Positions 1 to 10,822 of a stretch of 64,000 bases of DNA are shown here, in pieces. The position numbers and the translations under genes were made by a program. A model generated the notes under the pieces. It was not told where the DNA came from. It was given only the letters and a program-made list of their open reading frames with translations, and did not search any database. Within the stretch, counting starts at the first letter, position 1; every line of letters starts with the position of its first letter. Source of the stretch: Chryseobacterium carnipullorum (GTDB lineage: Bacteria; Bacteroidota; Bacteroidia; Flavobacteriales; Weeksellaceae); NCBI RefSeq assembly GCF_900142785.1, contig NZ_FRCD01000017.1:62001-126000 (forward strand). The letters run 5' to 3'.

Positions 1-7
1 CCTTACT

Positions 8-2470
8 ATGGGATATAGTTATAAAGGTAAATTGGAAAGTGAGATTAGAATTCATTCCGAGGTAGCCAAAAAGTTATTTAGTAATTATCCTAAGCTCCAA
101 AGTATAGTCAATATAATGGAGTACAATTTAATTTTACTCCAGAATAACTCAATTTGGTACTCCACGGATGCTATTCAAATCAAAAAACTTAAAGATTTTT
201 GTATTGCTAAAAGCCAGTCAGAAAAGGCAATAATAGATCTATTGCCATCACAAAGGGATGCAATCAATATGAGTCTGTTAGATATTGCAGCCAGCGTAAC
301 TGTTGTTGAAATGCCAACCAGTGCAGGAAAAACACTTTTAGCAGAGTTTAATATAATTGTAACAAAGGCTTTAAATAGTGATTCTAAAATTGTATATGTT
401 GTTCCCACAAGAGCGCTAGTGAATCAGGTTTATTATGATCTAAAATCTGATTTTGAAGGTCTGAATTTCTCAATTGAAAAGACATCTGGGGCTATAGAGG
501 TAGATCCTTCTGAAGAAGCATTACTGCAGGAACGAATCGACATTCTGGTATCTACACCAGAAAAACTTGACCTTTTAATCAGAAGAAATCATCAATCTGT
601 CAGTGATGTAGCACTATTTGTTATTGATGAAGCTCATATGATACAGAATGGTAGCAGAGGCACACGCCTTGAATTACTTTTAGCTATTTTAAAACGTGAA
701 AGACCCAGTTCAAAGTTTATGTTTCTTTCACCTTTTCTAAAAGACTCTGCTTCAACAATTGCGGACTGGATGGGTGGAAATAAGATTAAAACCCCAATTA
801 GGATAAATTGGAAACCAGCTGAAAAGCTTTTAATAGGAATTAAACAAAAAGGTAATTTCAAGAAATTCGAACAAACACTTTTACCTTCCGCCTACTCTCT
901 TCTGTCAGACGAGAATAAATTAGAAGATGTAGAATTGGATTTTGTACTTACGGGTCAACCTAAAGAAAAATACATAGAATTTACTGCAAAAAGATACGGC
1001 GCAGCAAACAAGTCTATATTATACCTGTGCCAAGGTTCTGGCATGGTAGATAAAAGAGCAGAGTTCCTTTATAATACATTACCAGAAACCGAGGTTTCGG
1101 ATTCAATCGAATTAGTAAGAAAATTTATTATCGACGAGGTTGGAAAGGAGACCATTTTAACAAAAGTTTTAAAGAAAAAAATTGCCCTTCATCATGCAGG
1201 CTTATCTGATGAAACTAAACTATTAATCGAGCATTTAATACGCGAAAAAGAAATTGAACACATTTTTGCAACAAGCACACTTGCTGAAGGTGTTAACTTT
1301 CCAGTTTCTGCAGTTTATTTTGATTCATATCGCAAAGGCGATACAAAACTTTCCACAAGCGATTTCTGGAATATTGCTGGTCGAGCTGGTAGGACATTAG
1401 TTGATAATTATGGTAAGTTAATATTTCCGTTTAACTCAAAAGGCAATATTGAAAGTGCAAAATCTTTAATTCAGGAAAGTTCTAAGGGTATTGCCAGTAT
1501 GCTTTTAGAATTAATGATAAATGCCGATAATATTCTTGAAGCACTCGGAGCAGTCGAGAGTCAAATTTTCAAGCTTGCATACAAATACTCAAATTCACTG
1601 GAGCCATTGGTTCAATACTTAATCCATGTTCTAAATCACTCCGGAAATGAAAGTGTTTTGGAAATTAGTGACCTATTTAAAGATAGTCTCGGATATTATC
1701 AACTTGAAAGTTCTGACAAGCAAAAATTCATTGATATTTGTAAAATGATTTATCTTGAGTTACAGGAAAAATTTAATCCTGGAACTTTGAGCTTTGCTGA
1801 CAAAACAGGGTTTTCAGTTCCTTCGGTATTAGAAATAATGAAAGATGAAAATCGTAAAAACCCGGCAATTGCAGCTCCAGAAAGCTGGAATCCAGACAAT
1901 CTTTTTAATTTCAGAACCGATTATCTTAAAGAAAAAATCAAAGTTATTGCAAAATTAAAAGAAACTGGCTTAGGCACCGACTCACATAGCAACACATTTA
2001 ATGAAGAGGCAGTAGCCAAAGTACTTATTAGCTGGGTAAAAGGTGATCAGTTATTTGAAGTTTCGTCTCACCACCCTACTTTTGCAAACAATACAGATGA
2101 GGCTGATAGAATAAATACCTTTGTAAAATATATTAATAATACAAGATTTAAAGCTTCTTGGGGGTTAGGCGCACTTGAAGGAATTGTAACAAGCAACAGT
2201 GATGATCTTAATGATAATTCATATATCCCCTCAATGGTCTATTACGGGGTAGATACTGAACAGGCATTATTAATGCGTATGGCAGGAATCCCACGAAGAC
2301 TTGCAAAGTCTATATCTAAAATTATTCCTAAAAATGAGACATTAAGCCTAACACAAATTCGCTCCAAAATAAGCAATTTAACAACGGATGAATGGCAGTC
2401 GGTTGTGCCGGTTGGTTCTCGTCTCAATGGTGAAGATTGGAAAAGACTGTCTGAAATTTTAGTCAAGTAA
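8..2470 (+). CDS. Ski2-like superfamily 2 helicase, probable Hachiman HamB (5' end may lie outside the window)
   Basis: A DExH helicase of at least 820 residues. Walker A is PTSAGKT at residues 103-109, motif Ia is VVPTRAL near 131-137, STPEKL lies near 182-187, and the DEAH box is at 207-210. The second RecA domain shows LHHAGLSDETK near 393-403, TSTLAEGVNFP near 422-432 and the Ski2-type motif VI NIAGRAGR near 455-462. The reading frame is open upstream of the ATG at position 8, so the true start may be further left. Ski2-like helicases with an SAGKT motif are known as HamB of the Hachiman anti-phage system, where HamB follows a DUF1837 nuclease-like HamA. HamA would have to lie just left of the window, so the system name is an inference. 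The helicase call itself is firm. The gene converges on the large nuclease/STAND gene. Confidence 0.85.
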   Translation: MGYSYKGKLESEIRIHSEVAKKLFSNYPKLQSIVNIMEYNLILLQNNSIWYSTDAIQIKKLKDFCIAKSQSEKAIIDLLPSQRDAINMSLLDIAASVTVVEMPTSAGKTLLAEFNIIVTKALNSDSKIVYVVPTRALVNQVYYDLKSDFEGLNFSIEKTSGAIEVDPSEEALLQERIDILVSTPEKLDLLIRRNHQSVSDVALFVIDEAHMIQNGSRGTRLELLLAILKRERPSSKFMFLSPFLKDSASTIADWMGGNKIKTPIRINWKPAEKLLIGIKQKGNFKKFEQTLLPSAYSLLSDENKLEDVELDFVLTGQPKEKYIEFTAKRYGAANKSILYLCQGSGMVDKRAEFLYNTLPETEVSDSIELVRKFIIDEVGKETILTKVLKKKIALHHAGLSDETKLLIEHLIREKEIEHIFATSTLAEGVNFPVSAVYFDSYRKGDTKLSTSDFWNIAGRAGRTLVDNYGKLIFPFNSKGNIESAKSLIQESSKGIASMLLELMINADNILEALGAVESQIFKLAYKYSNSLEPLVQYLIHVLNHSGNESVLEISDLFKDSLGYYQLESSDKQKFIDICKMIYLELQEKFNPGTLSFADKTGFSVPSVLEIMKDENRKNPAIAAPESWNPDNLFNFRTDYLKEKIKVIAKLKETGLGTDSHSNTFNEEAVAKVLISWVKGDQLFEVSSHHPTFANNTDEADRINTFVKYINNTRFKASWGLGALEGIVTSNSDDLNDNSYIPSMVYYGVDTEQALLMRMAGIPRRLAKSISKIIPKNETLSLTQIRSKISNLTTDEWQSVVPVGSRLNGEDWKRLSEILVK

Positions 2471-2532
2471 AAATTCAACTAAAGCAATTTCATCATTAAC
2501 TTATTACCTTACTTATCCTTTTCGGTGCTTAA

Positions 2533-2670
2533 TACATTAATAACAGCTTTAAATATAGCAGTACCAGATTTCACTTGACCTTTCAAGAAACAAGGTGGGC
2601 TCATACGGCATATGCTTCGAAAGATTTTTCTGCTGAAGAATTTCAGAGTTTGTATCTAAAAGGGATATAA
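2533..2670 (+). pseudogene. Possible gene remnant, 45 open codons ending in TAA
   Basis: After an in-frame stop at 2530-2532 the frame stays open to the TAA at 2668-2670. Its last third reads like ordinary protein, for example ETRWAHTAYASKDFSAEEF followed by a short tail. There is no start codon at a plausible position, so this would be the 3' end of a gene lost by deletion. I do not recognise the family. Compositional chance is possible because only about 30 codons look protein-like. Confidence 0.22.
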
Positions 2671-2691
2671 ATATAATAAATACTTATTATT

Positions 2692-2725
2692 AAAATGACT
2701 TCAATTGGATTATTGGGGTCATTTT
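2692..2725. terminator. Hairpin between convergent genes, possible bidirectional terminator
   Basis: Arms AAAATGAC (2692-2699) and GTCATTTT (2718-2725) are perfectly complementary with an 18-base loop. The A/T ends would give U-runs on either strand. The long loop makes it weak, but the position between two converging 3' ends suits a shared terminator. Confidence 0.25.
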
Positions 2726-3028
2726 AGAATATCGTTAATAATGATTGAAACTACTGCAAAATTTTCTCTTCCTCCAATTATAATTTATGTAATTGAATTT
2801 AATCAAAAACTAATTCCAACTATTAGATAATTAGTTTTTAGTTGATAAAATCTAGGTGTATTAATTATAAGATAGTAAATTTAACTATTTCGTCAGGCTA
2901 ATCAAACTAATAATTTGATCTAATTTAAATAAGACAAACTCCTAGATTGTTTATTCTAATACTAGCCCAAAGAAATGTAATAAATATTAAGTCGGTAAAT
3001 CAATATAGAATTATTTATATATAATCAT

Positions 3029-6000
3029 CTATAAATCAACAAAGTCATAAGTGATTTTTGTGCTATATTTTTCGTCGATACTATGGCTATCTTTAATTTT
3101 CAAATTTTGCCGTAAAATAACTGCCAATTTTAAATCTTTTTCTCCGAGAAATTTGTTTAAATAGCCCTTATCCATCATTAAATAGCTATTATAGGGTATG
3201 GGCTCCCCGAATTGGCTTGTATCATTGAAGTTATATAAGAAATCACCAAAGAAAGCAACCATATTATTTCTATTATCCTTAAATTGAATTTTGTTGGATA
3301 TACAATCAAGTTCCAGATGATCCATCAAAGTTGGAGAAAGTAAAAATATACCATCATTCATTCTATAATACTGCCATATATTGCCTGGAAAAACACGTGT
3401 ATGTTTCACTAAGGGTAAAACGAGATCTACTTCATTCGTTCCAGTAAAAATCAGTTTGCCCTCATAAAAACCGTAATATTCTGGATATTCATTATAACTA
3501 TCCCAAACTCCTCTATTTTCTAAGTCGTCAAACAACATCTCAAGATCAAGATCAATATCATAGTTTTTAGGTATAGCAATAGCTATAGATTTAAATTGAC
3601 AAAAAACAGTAGATCCATAAAATGATTTATCTGATGAGTAAGTTGCATTATAATATAAAGGAAATAATGTATCTGAGTTTTTGAACCAATTAATTAAAAG
3701 CTGGCTATAATTCTGATGTAAATCAAAAGATCTAAAATTTTCAACATTTAATGAAAACCACCATTCTGGCCGGACTTCAAGATTAATTTTCAAAATTGAG
3801 TAATCAACCGGTAAATTTTTTAATGTTAACTGCCATAGATCAAAAAACTCAATTCTTTTTAAATTATATAAGGCATCGACAACATGCATAAAAGTTGATT
3901 TTAGTATATCTCCAAATATTGTTGTTCGACCAATCATTAAACTATATCTAGAAGTTGCAAAACTATCATCTCGGCTATAGTCGTATTTTAGGTCAAATTG
4001 AGTGCAGTAATCTTCATATTTTGTACACCATATTTTCCATATAATAAAAGAATCACCTACTTTACGTTGTAAATAATCTAGAAATCCAATATACGCATTT
4101 GTTAGATTATTATTAATTATCTTTCTAAAAGCTTCTTCATCTAAACTTGTATTTCCTGAACTTAAATATGATAACAGGGGAACATTTAATTTCAATTCAA
4201 ATTTTAAAATTCCAGCAATATTTTTCAATAATAAATCCGTTGCCATGCATCTTATTGAAAGCAAGGAATTAAGAGTTTCTTGTGTTAAAAATTTAAAAGT
4301 TAAAGATTCGGAGTCCTGTAGAGAATTAATAAGTATTATTAGTCCTTCACAAGCTGCATTTTCTAAATCCTGAAATTTTAAATATTCAAAAAATACTTGG
4401 TGACAACATCCATCATTGTCATTCTTCAATAAGTTTGTAACTCCCTCTGCAGCTTGTGCTCTAACTATAGGGCTTAGCCATGTTAATCGCGCCATTAAAA
4501 TATCAAAATTTGACACTTCAATTGGCTCAATAAGTGTTTCAGCTAAATCGAGCTTTACATTAGGGAATATATGAGGCAAAAAATCTAAATAATCCTGCGT
4601 TACATTTTCTGCTTTTTGTAGCCTTCCACAGTCCATATGAAATTGAGTACTTTTGGGGACAGGAATTACATAATCCTTCTGCAGTCCATACCTCAAACCA
4701 GTGTTTGTAACACTTTTTTGATAATACTCCTCTATTCTTTCAGGAAAAAAATCAATAATATTTCTCCATCTTTTTCTGGATTCAGCGATATTCCAGCGAT
4801 AACTCGGTGCCCATACACCACCATTTGAACTCGCCCAACAAATACATAAAAAAGCAAATTCCCTATCAATTTCATAAGAAATTTCATAGATCAGATCTAA
4901 AAGATTTGCCGATATCGTAGAAAAACTATCATCAATGATATCTTTTAATGATACTACTACTTTCTTCCTATCATTTGGATACTTGTGGAGTCGAGAAGTT
5001 ATCCAAGATTGTAGAAAATAAGAATCATCATAATTTAATCGCCTACCGTTAAAATTTAATGTCTTGGACATATAATTTTTCAAATTCTCAGGAGTAATTT
5101 TTATAAGTTTTTGATCGATTTGTTTGTTGTCATTATCTTCTCCTTCTTTCTCTTCCTCCTTTTCCGGAAAAAGTCCAAATTTTAGTTGCAAGCTCTCAAT
5201 AACATCTTGAACCGAAGATTGTTCTTTTTGAAGTTTACAAAGTGTTTGAAAGTGTGGCCCTATAGCCGTCTTCCCAACAGCCTTGGCAATGGGCTCCTGG
5301 AAATCTAGTGTCGATAAAATATCATCAAAGATATTTTCAACCATTGTGTAATCTCTCATGTTGATATTGTAAAAAAATAAATTGTACAAAAGCTGGGGAT
5401 TAACCTTTGCCAAGAGATCACAGAAATAATTCATAAAATGGCGGGTCTCATCACCGTCAGTTAATGCTTCGATATTAAAGACGTAAGGAAAAATCTGCAA
5501 TAAGAAATTGTTGGATTCCGATGATCCTGCTTTGATGCAAATTTCAATACTTTCTAAAATATTGTAAAGTAACATATCCTTATGATGACCGTATGCTAAA
5601 ATATTAGAAGCTGCATTTTCGAGCAACGGCCTGACATTATTTTGATTCCCGAAATCATATGAGAGTTGAGCCATGTCTGTCAGAAAACTAGCGATTTCAG
5701 GAAAGGGAAACATCTCATTATTATTTTGGATTTCAAATTCAATATATCTTTCAACTTCATCTCTGTTAACAGATACAATTTTAGAGTTGATAATCTCCAA
5801 CAACGATGCTTTGTTATAGCGCTTCGAATTACCCAGACGTAACAATTGTTCATAATTAAGTTCTGATGTAAATTGGTTCTTTTTATTAATTACAGCGCTC
5901 AGCCAGACAGCCAAATCAATAAAATAAGGAATACCAATTCTCTCATAATCATAAATATCATGATCTTTATTAAAATGTAGTTTCCTGAGTTTTCCTATAA

Positions 6001-8866
6001 ACTTCAAAATGACTAAAAGGTCAATTTCAGATTTTTCACGGAATGCTTGCGAGAAAAATTTCCCAAGATTAAAAATACAAACATCTAGCTCAGACAGCCA
6101 CTCAGAAGAATGATTACATTTGTATTCAAAATTGAGATCATTGATACAATTGATAAAAGAAAGAAGCACATTGGTTTTAATGAATTGTTTCACTAATTTC
6201 TCAGACGAATAATTGTTTATTTTAGGTGGTGGAGAATAATATGAAAATGCAGATTTGAAATTCTTTATATTTTCGCCATATATGATTTTATACAATGAGA
6301 AAAATAGGTTATCCTCTTTTGTCAACAATTTTTGAATATGTTTCTTCCACTTGCAATCACTCAGGTTGCCTTTCAAATCATCAAGTATCAGTAGTTCAGC
6401 CATCGCTATTTTCTCACTTTTCTCTAACTTCGTTTTAAGTATGGCATCAATTAAATGAAGAGGTTGTTTAGGGAAATCCAGCAATTTCTGAAGATAAAAT
6501 TTAAAAAGATGCGATGCATCTTTTTCCTCATCACGAAATTGTTCTATAAAATTAAAAACCCGAGATGTGGAAGTAGATTCAAAGTGTGCTAAAATCTCTA
6601 ACCAGCACATGGCCACTTTAATTGTGTCGTAGCGATTTTCTGTAAACAATTCATTAACCCTGTTAACGGCATCATCAGGAATTGTGTTGACAATGCCGGT
6701 TGCTTTGAGTGCTATAAGCATTTCCTTTAACTGATAATCAGTTAAAGTAGAAAAATTAGGATACTTAGGACGAAGAATTTTATTATTCTTGAACGAGGTC
6801 AACCAGAGATTCCGAATTGATTCCGAAAGGTTATCACTGCGATTTTTAAATAAGCCATATATAAGAGAGAAATATATTATTTTTTGATCAACGTTATTTT
6901 CAAAAGCGGCCTTTGAAGCTAGATAAAGAATATTTTCAATTATTTCTTCATCTTTACTATCTAAATAATGTTTAATAACCCATTCGTTATCAATTGACAG
7001 TAGGAGTCCTGGATTTCCAAGATAGTATTCAACTTTAGGTAATTCCGACCAGCGAATTTCTCTTTGTTCGGCCTCATTCAGCCATTCTTTTACAATTTTA
7101 TATAACTTTTTCTTTTGTTCCTTCAACTCTTTTTGCTGTTGGATAAATACCAAAAAGCTATTGTGATATACAGAAATCCCTGATAGCTCGAACCTAAACA
7201 AATGACGTATTTGATTGAGATTCTCCGAAATTTCTTGAGGATATTGACACAGGTCTGCTGCTAGAGAAAAAACTTGCTCCTCCTGCAATTTAAAGTCTAA
7301 AACAGTTAGTGCAAAAGCCATCGTTTTTGCTAACATAGGAAGCTGTTGCCAGAGCGCCTGATAATACTCTTCTATTTCATTATTGTAATGAGGAATAGTA
7401 TCAAGATCATATCTTGAAATTCCTCTTCCATTATTTTCTATGGAAGTCAGAACATATCTTAAATGAAGGGGATTTCCTCCAGTTACCTGTAAGAGCTTTG
7501 AAACAATTGAATCAAAATCGTAACTTAAAAGTTTATAATCTTCAGGGAAACTTTTGCACGCAATCTTTTTAACACTTTCTCGCTTAAGGCCTTTGATTTC
7601 AATCCACTCATCTTTTGGAGCAAGCTGGCGAATCGAATTTGGGAAACAATGCGTCGCAATTTCCTGCGTTCCTAGAATCAACCAGTATCCTTGCTGAGGG
7701 AACAAAACCTCATTTAAAAAGTCAATCAGTTCATTTTGGCTATTTCCTTCTCGGATAACGTGATCCAAACCATCAATAATTAAAATAAATGACCTCCCGA
7801 CTTCACGGCAATAGGAAGCTACCTGATCAATAAATTCTTTAAGCTGAGTCCCTGCAGTATTTTGTTCCCCTAACGACTTTATAATATCATTATCCTGTTT
7901 TTTGAATTCTGCTTTCAACCCTTCAATGACCCTTTCACTATTGAGTCTATCAGCATAAGAAACATCCTTAGGATTAAGATGATAATGATGTCTGAAAACT
8001 ATAGCACCTTTCTTTTCCAACGACGAATACAATTTTGACAGATAAGTACTTTTTCCACTTCCCGGTTTTCCTACAATCACTTTTATTCCCCCTTCAACAG
8101 TACTGATATCCCGCAGAAGAATTTGGTGAGTACCTCTGTCAAAAAACTCAAAATCAGTGGGAACATTGAAATTCTGATTAAGAGGTCTGGGGTTATCCCA
8201 TTCCAAAAGATTACGTATAATGTCCAGAGTAAAAATGGTAGGGAATTTTTCAGAACCCTCATCTCCAATAAAGAGCAATAGGTTGTCTACGCCACCTTTC
8301 GTAACTTTCAACTGCTTATAAAGAATATTTCTAAGTGTATCTTCTAAAGATCTTTTATTAGGATGGCCGAACTGAAATTCAAAATTTTCAAAGAAAGATA
8401 ATGTATCTGAAGGATCAGAAAAATATGATTGTACAACAGAAAAGAATTCATGCTGATATTCTTTGACTTTTCCAAGATCTATATTTCTATGCACTAAGCA
8501 GTCTTGAACATTTTTGTCCGGATTCCCATTGGTGATGAGGGAACAATACTTTCTTTCTTGATTAATTGCATGAAACGAATTGATCCATTTGTTCAATCCT
8601 TTATCAATGAGTTCGTCGAAAGTCCAAAGATCTGTATCTGGATTTTGTTTATGTTTAATCTGGTAATATTCAACCGCTCCATCTTTCCTAGTCGCTACAA
8701 TATCATCGATTGCAAAATGCCTGATTTGAACATTATCAGGTTTATACTGCACACGAATATTTTCATACTTTTCAGGATAAAGTAGCCAATCTACAATTAG
8801 CTTTAACGTAAAAAGATCTTCGTATTTATAACCACTTCTTATCGAACTATTTGGATTAATTTTCAT
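3029..8866 (-). CDS. Cap4-like dsDNA nuclease fused to STAND NTPase (Avs-like defence protein, 1945 aa)
   Basis: The N-terminal ~220 residues resemble the Cap4/DUF4297 dsDNA endonuclease fold of the PD-(D/E)xK class: acidic residues at D54-D55 in AIDDIVATR and the QIK triad near 69-71 in YYQIKHK. A STAND-type P-loop NTPase follows, with Walker A GKPGSGKST near 266-274 and Walker B ILIIDGLDHV near 361-370. The remaining ~1400 residues are helical with no motif I can name, and would be the sensor. This nuclease-STAND-sensor order matches Avs (AVAST) proteins, which oligomerise on binding a phage protein and then degrade DNA. It starts 12 bases after the 647-residue gene and is the last gene of a three-gene operon. 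No TPR repeats are obvious in the C-terminus, so assignment to a specific Avs type is not possible. Confidence 0.8.
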   Translation of the reverse strand: MKINPNSSIRSGYKYEDLFTLKLIVDWLLYPEKYENIRVQYKPDNVQIRHFAIDDIVATRKDGAVEYYQIKHKQNPDTDLWTFDELIDKGLNKWINSFHAINQERKYCSLITNGNPDKNVQDCLVHRNIDLGKVKEYQHEFFSVVQSYFSDPSDTLSFFENFEFQFGHPNKRSLEDTLRNILYKQLKVTKGGVDNLLLFIGDEGSEKFPTIFTLDIIRNLLEWDNPRPLNQNFNVPTDFEFFDRGTHQILLRDISTVEGGIKVIVGKPGSGKSTYLSKLYSSLEKKGAIVFRHHYHLNPKDVSYADRLNSERVIEGLKAEFKKQDNDIIKSLGEQNTAGTQLKEFIDQVASYCREVGRSFILIIDGLDHVIREGNSQNELIDFLNEVLFPQQGYWLILGTQEIATHCFPNSIRQLAPKDEWIEIKGLKRESVKKIACKSFPEDYKLLSYDFDSIVSKLLQVTGGNPLHLRYVLTSIENNGRGISRYDLDTIPHYNNEIEEYYQALWQQLPMLAKTMAFALTVLDFKLQEEQVFSLAADLCQYPQEISENLNQIRHLFRFELSGISVYHNSFLVFIQQQKELKEQKKKLYKIVKEWLNEAEQREIRWSELPKVEYYLGNPGLLLSIDNEWVIKHYLDSKDEEIIENILYLASKAAFENNVDQKIIYFSLIYGLFKNRSDNLSESIRNLWLTSFKNNKILRPKYPNFSTLTDYQLKEMLIALKATGIVNTIPDDAVNRVNELFTENRYDTIKVAMCWLEILAHFESTSTSRVFNFIEQFRDEEKDASHLFKFYLQKLLDFPKQPLHLIDAILKTKLEKSEKIAMAELLILDDLKGNLSDCKWKKHIQKLLTKEDNLFFSLYKIIYGENIKNFKSAFSYYSPPPKINNYSSEKLVKQFIKTNVLLSFINCINDLNFEYKCNHSSEWLSELDVCIFNLGKFFSQAFREKSEIDLLVILKFIGKLRKLHFNKDHDIYDYERIGIPYFIDLAVWLSAVINKKNQFTSELNYEQLLRLGNSKRYNKASLLEIINSKIVSVNRDEVERYIEFEIQNNNEMFPFPEIASFLTDMAQLSYDFGNQNNVRPLLENAASNILAYGHHKDMLLYNILESIEICIKAGSSESNNFLLQIFPYVFNIEALTDGDETRHFMNYFCDLLAKVNPQLLYNLFFYNINMRDYTMVENIFDDILSTLDFQEPIAKAVGKTAIGPHFQTLCKLQKEQSSVQDVIESLQLKFGLFPEKEEEKEGEDNDNKQIDQKLIKITPENLKNYMSKTLNFNGRRLNYDDSYFLQSWITSRLHKYPNDRKKVVVSLKDIIDDSFSTISANLLDLIYEISYEIDREFAFLCICWASSNGGVWAPSYRWNIAESRKRWRNIIDFFPERIEEYYQKSVTNTGLRYGLQKDYVIPVPKSTQFHMDCGRLQKAENVTQDYLDFLPHIFPNVKLDLAETLIEPIEVSNFDILMARLTWLSPIVRAQAAEGVTNLLKNDNDGCCHQVFFEYLKFQDLENAACEGLIILINSLQDSESLTFKFLTQETLNSLLSIRCMATDLLLKNIAGILKFELKLNVPLLSYLSSGNTSLDEEAFRKIINNNLTNAYIGFLDYLQRKVGDSFIIWKIWCTKYEDYCTQFDLKYDYSRDDSFATSRYSLMIGRTTIFGDILKSTFMHVVDALYNLKRIEFFDLWQLTLKNLPVDYSILKINLEVRPEWWFSLNVENFRSFDLHQNYSQLLINWFKNSDTLFPLYYNATYSSDKSFYGSTVFCQFKSIAIAIPKNYDIDLDLEMLFDDLENRGVWDSYNEYPEYYGFYEGKLIFTGTNEVDLVLPLVKHTRVFPGNIWQYYRMNDGIFLLSPTLMDHLELDCISNKIQFKDNRNNMVAFFGDFLYNFNDTSQFGEPIPYNSYLMMDKGYLNKFLGEKDLKLAVILRQNLKIKDSHSIDEKYSTKITYDFVDL

Positions 8867-8878
8867 GAATAAATCAGA

Positions 8879-10822
8879 TTAACTAATATTAGAATTAATG
8901 ATTCCCACTACAAAGGATTCCTTATCTTTTACTTTAAACTCATAAAACGCTCCAACTTCTATATTTAAAGAATTTTTAATAAGTGTAAGAGCTTCATCTT
9001 TATCCATTGGCGTCTGTTTACTGGTAAATTTCCAATTTTCAGGCTCCTCTTTATAGATTACTTCAGCTTCGTCATTCTGAATTGATTCTACTTCAATTTT
9101 TAGTAAATGTTTGAAGCCATTTTCCAAAGTCTGGTATTCCATTTCAAACGCTTTCTCAAAATCAGCAACTATAACTTTATTAGTGATTTCATCACTTTGA
9201 CTGATATAAATCTCCACACCTTTGTAAGTTCCCATAAAAAATTTATCTTCCCTCCTATCTGGAAAATCATATTTTCTCTTAAAGTCAGGATTGTTAAGAA
9301 ACTTTTGATCTTTAAAACTGTACGCAGCAGGAAGCAAGATAATTGAGGGGCTGATCTCCTTTGATTTGAGCAGTATAAAACATTCTTCAATCAAATTTGT
9401 GATATTGTCCTTTGTAATAAAATAAGCTTCTTCAGAAATAACCGTACTAAAAAAATCGTCATCAATCCATCCGGCTGCCCGACCACCAAAAATATCAATA
9501 TTGTATATTGTCTGATAGTTTTCCTTCACAAACATTATCTTGCTATTTTGGAAAAAAGTTCTAAAACCGATAAAATTTTCAACAGCCTCATTTTCTTTCA
9601 TATTCTTTTTTGACAAAAAGATAGCATTAAGGCTTGAATTAGCTTCCCATGATTTTGCGACATTAGCTTTGAAGTCTTTAATTTTTTCTGGGTCTAACTC
9701 CTCAGCAGCTATAGCTTGATCTTTTGCTGTGACGCTTTTATGAAGGAGGTTCTTAAAAAAAACATTTATTTTTTTACATCTGTCTTCAAACTCCCTCTTT
9801 GAATCTAATTCGAGTATTGACTGCCACTTATCGAAATCTTTATCAATAATTTTAATAAAATCCTTTATTCTTTCATACAAAAAAGAAATATCATTAAGCT
9901 GCCTGAAATCTAAATTCTGGGTATCAAAATATATTTCTTTCACTTTAAGTATATCTATAACGAATCCAAATGTCAACCAATCATTAGGATTCGGAGGGCT
10001 ATAGGTTTTTTCTAAAGGTCTTTCCTTATAATCCCATACACTCCATTCAAAATAATTATAGTTTGGGTTATTTCTCAAAATAAGTATATCTCTAAGTAAC
10101 TCTGAATAATCTTTTTGAATTCTCAATTCCTTTATAAAGGTCTCTGTTATATCAATTGGATTATTTCCGACATTATAAAGAAAGATAGTCCAATATCGCA
10201 GTCCTAAAATAACGTGCCTTTTGTATTCATCAAAAAGTTTAACGTGCTTATACAATTTTTGCTTTTTTTCAATGCCTCCATCATTAGTTGATGAATTCCT
10301 TAACTCAAATTTCAATTCATAGTAGCTGTTTTTTTTTAATGAATCAATATTATCAAATTCATTGAGTACATAACTAAAAAATGTTTTATCGCCATTACTA
10401 ATCATTGAATATAGTAATCTGCTAAAACTATTGAATGTGGAATACAAAAAATCATTGTTCAAACTTAAGTTAGATTCATTGATTTCCTCAATATCGGTTT
10501 TCTTATACACTAAAAAAAAAGTTATAATTTCCTTTAACTGTCTTGCGGAGGTTTCAACAGCATATCTGAAAAATTTATGAAACACTATACTTTCTTTACT
10601 TTTCGCAAAAGAGATGTAATAATAGGAAGCAGGAAAGTTGACATACTTATTATAATTTATGAGAGATTTATTTTGAACACTAACCACCAACACATCTAAA
10701 ACAAATTTGTTTAGAACCTTAAAAGTCTCCAAACTGTTGTTCTCAACAGTTTTTTCTATGGATGCCCAGATCGTCTCCTCAATTCCGTTAGTTATATCTG
10801 ACGGATCGTTAAATATTCTCAT
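8879..10822 (-). CDS. Uncharacterised 647-residue protein of the defence operon
   Basis: I do not recognise this family. It is a soluble-looking protein with no signal peptide or clear membrane segment, rich in Lys, Asp, Phe and Tyr, with long helical stretches in the first ~400 residues and a mixed C-terminal part. It overlaps the end of the 383-residue membrane-protein gene by 14 bases and lies 12 bases before the nuclease/STAND gene, so the three are almost certainly co-transcribed and translationally coupled. No nuclease, NTPase or HEPN motif is visible. It may link the membrane protein to the STAND protein or act as an accessory sensor, but that is inference from position only. Confidence 0.75.
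   Translation of the reverse strand: MRIFNDPSDITNGIEETIWASIEKTVENNSLETFKVLNKFVLDVLVVSVQNKSLINYNKYVNFPASYYYISFAKSKESIVFHKFFRYAVETSARQLKEIITFFLVYKKTDIEEINESNLSLNNDFLYSTFNSFSRLLYSMISNGDKTFFSYVLNEFDNIDSLKKNSYYELKFELRNSSTNDGGIEKKQKLYKHVKLFDEYKRHVILGLRYWTIFLYNVGNNPIDITETFIKELRIQKDYSELLRDILILRNNPNYNYFEWSVWDYKERPLEKTYSPPNPNDWLTFGFVIDILKVKEIYFDTQNLDFRQLNDISFLYERIKDFIKIIDKDFDKWQSILELDSKREFEDRCKKINVFFKNLLHKSVTAKDQAIAAEELDPEKIKDFKANVAKSWEANSSLNAIFLSKKNMKENEAVENFIGFRTFFQNSKIMFVKENYQTIYNIDIFGGRAAGWIDDDFFSTVISEEAYFITKDNITNLIEECFILLKSKEISPSIILLPAAYSFKDQKFLNNPDFKRKYDFPDRREDKFFMGTYKGVEIYISQSDEITNKVIVADFEKAFEMEYQTLENGFKHLLKIEVESIQNDEAEVIYKEEPENWKFTSKQTPMDKDEALTLIKNSLNIEVGAFYEFKVKDKESFVVGIINSNIS

Larger units (their letters stand above)
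2471..3028. other. AT-rich convergent intergenic region
   Basis: This stretch lies between two convergent genes and is very AT-rich. It holds one coding-like scrap (2533-2670) and one possible terminator hairpin (2692-2725), listed separately. I see no other gene, tRNA or repeat in it. Confidence 0.6.

Noticed and set aside
9107..9346. + strand frame inside the 647-residue gene
   Set aside because: Shadow of the real - strand gene; AT-rich coding DNA produces many such frames.
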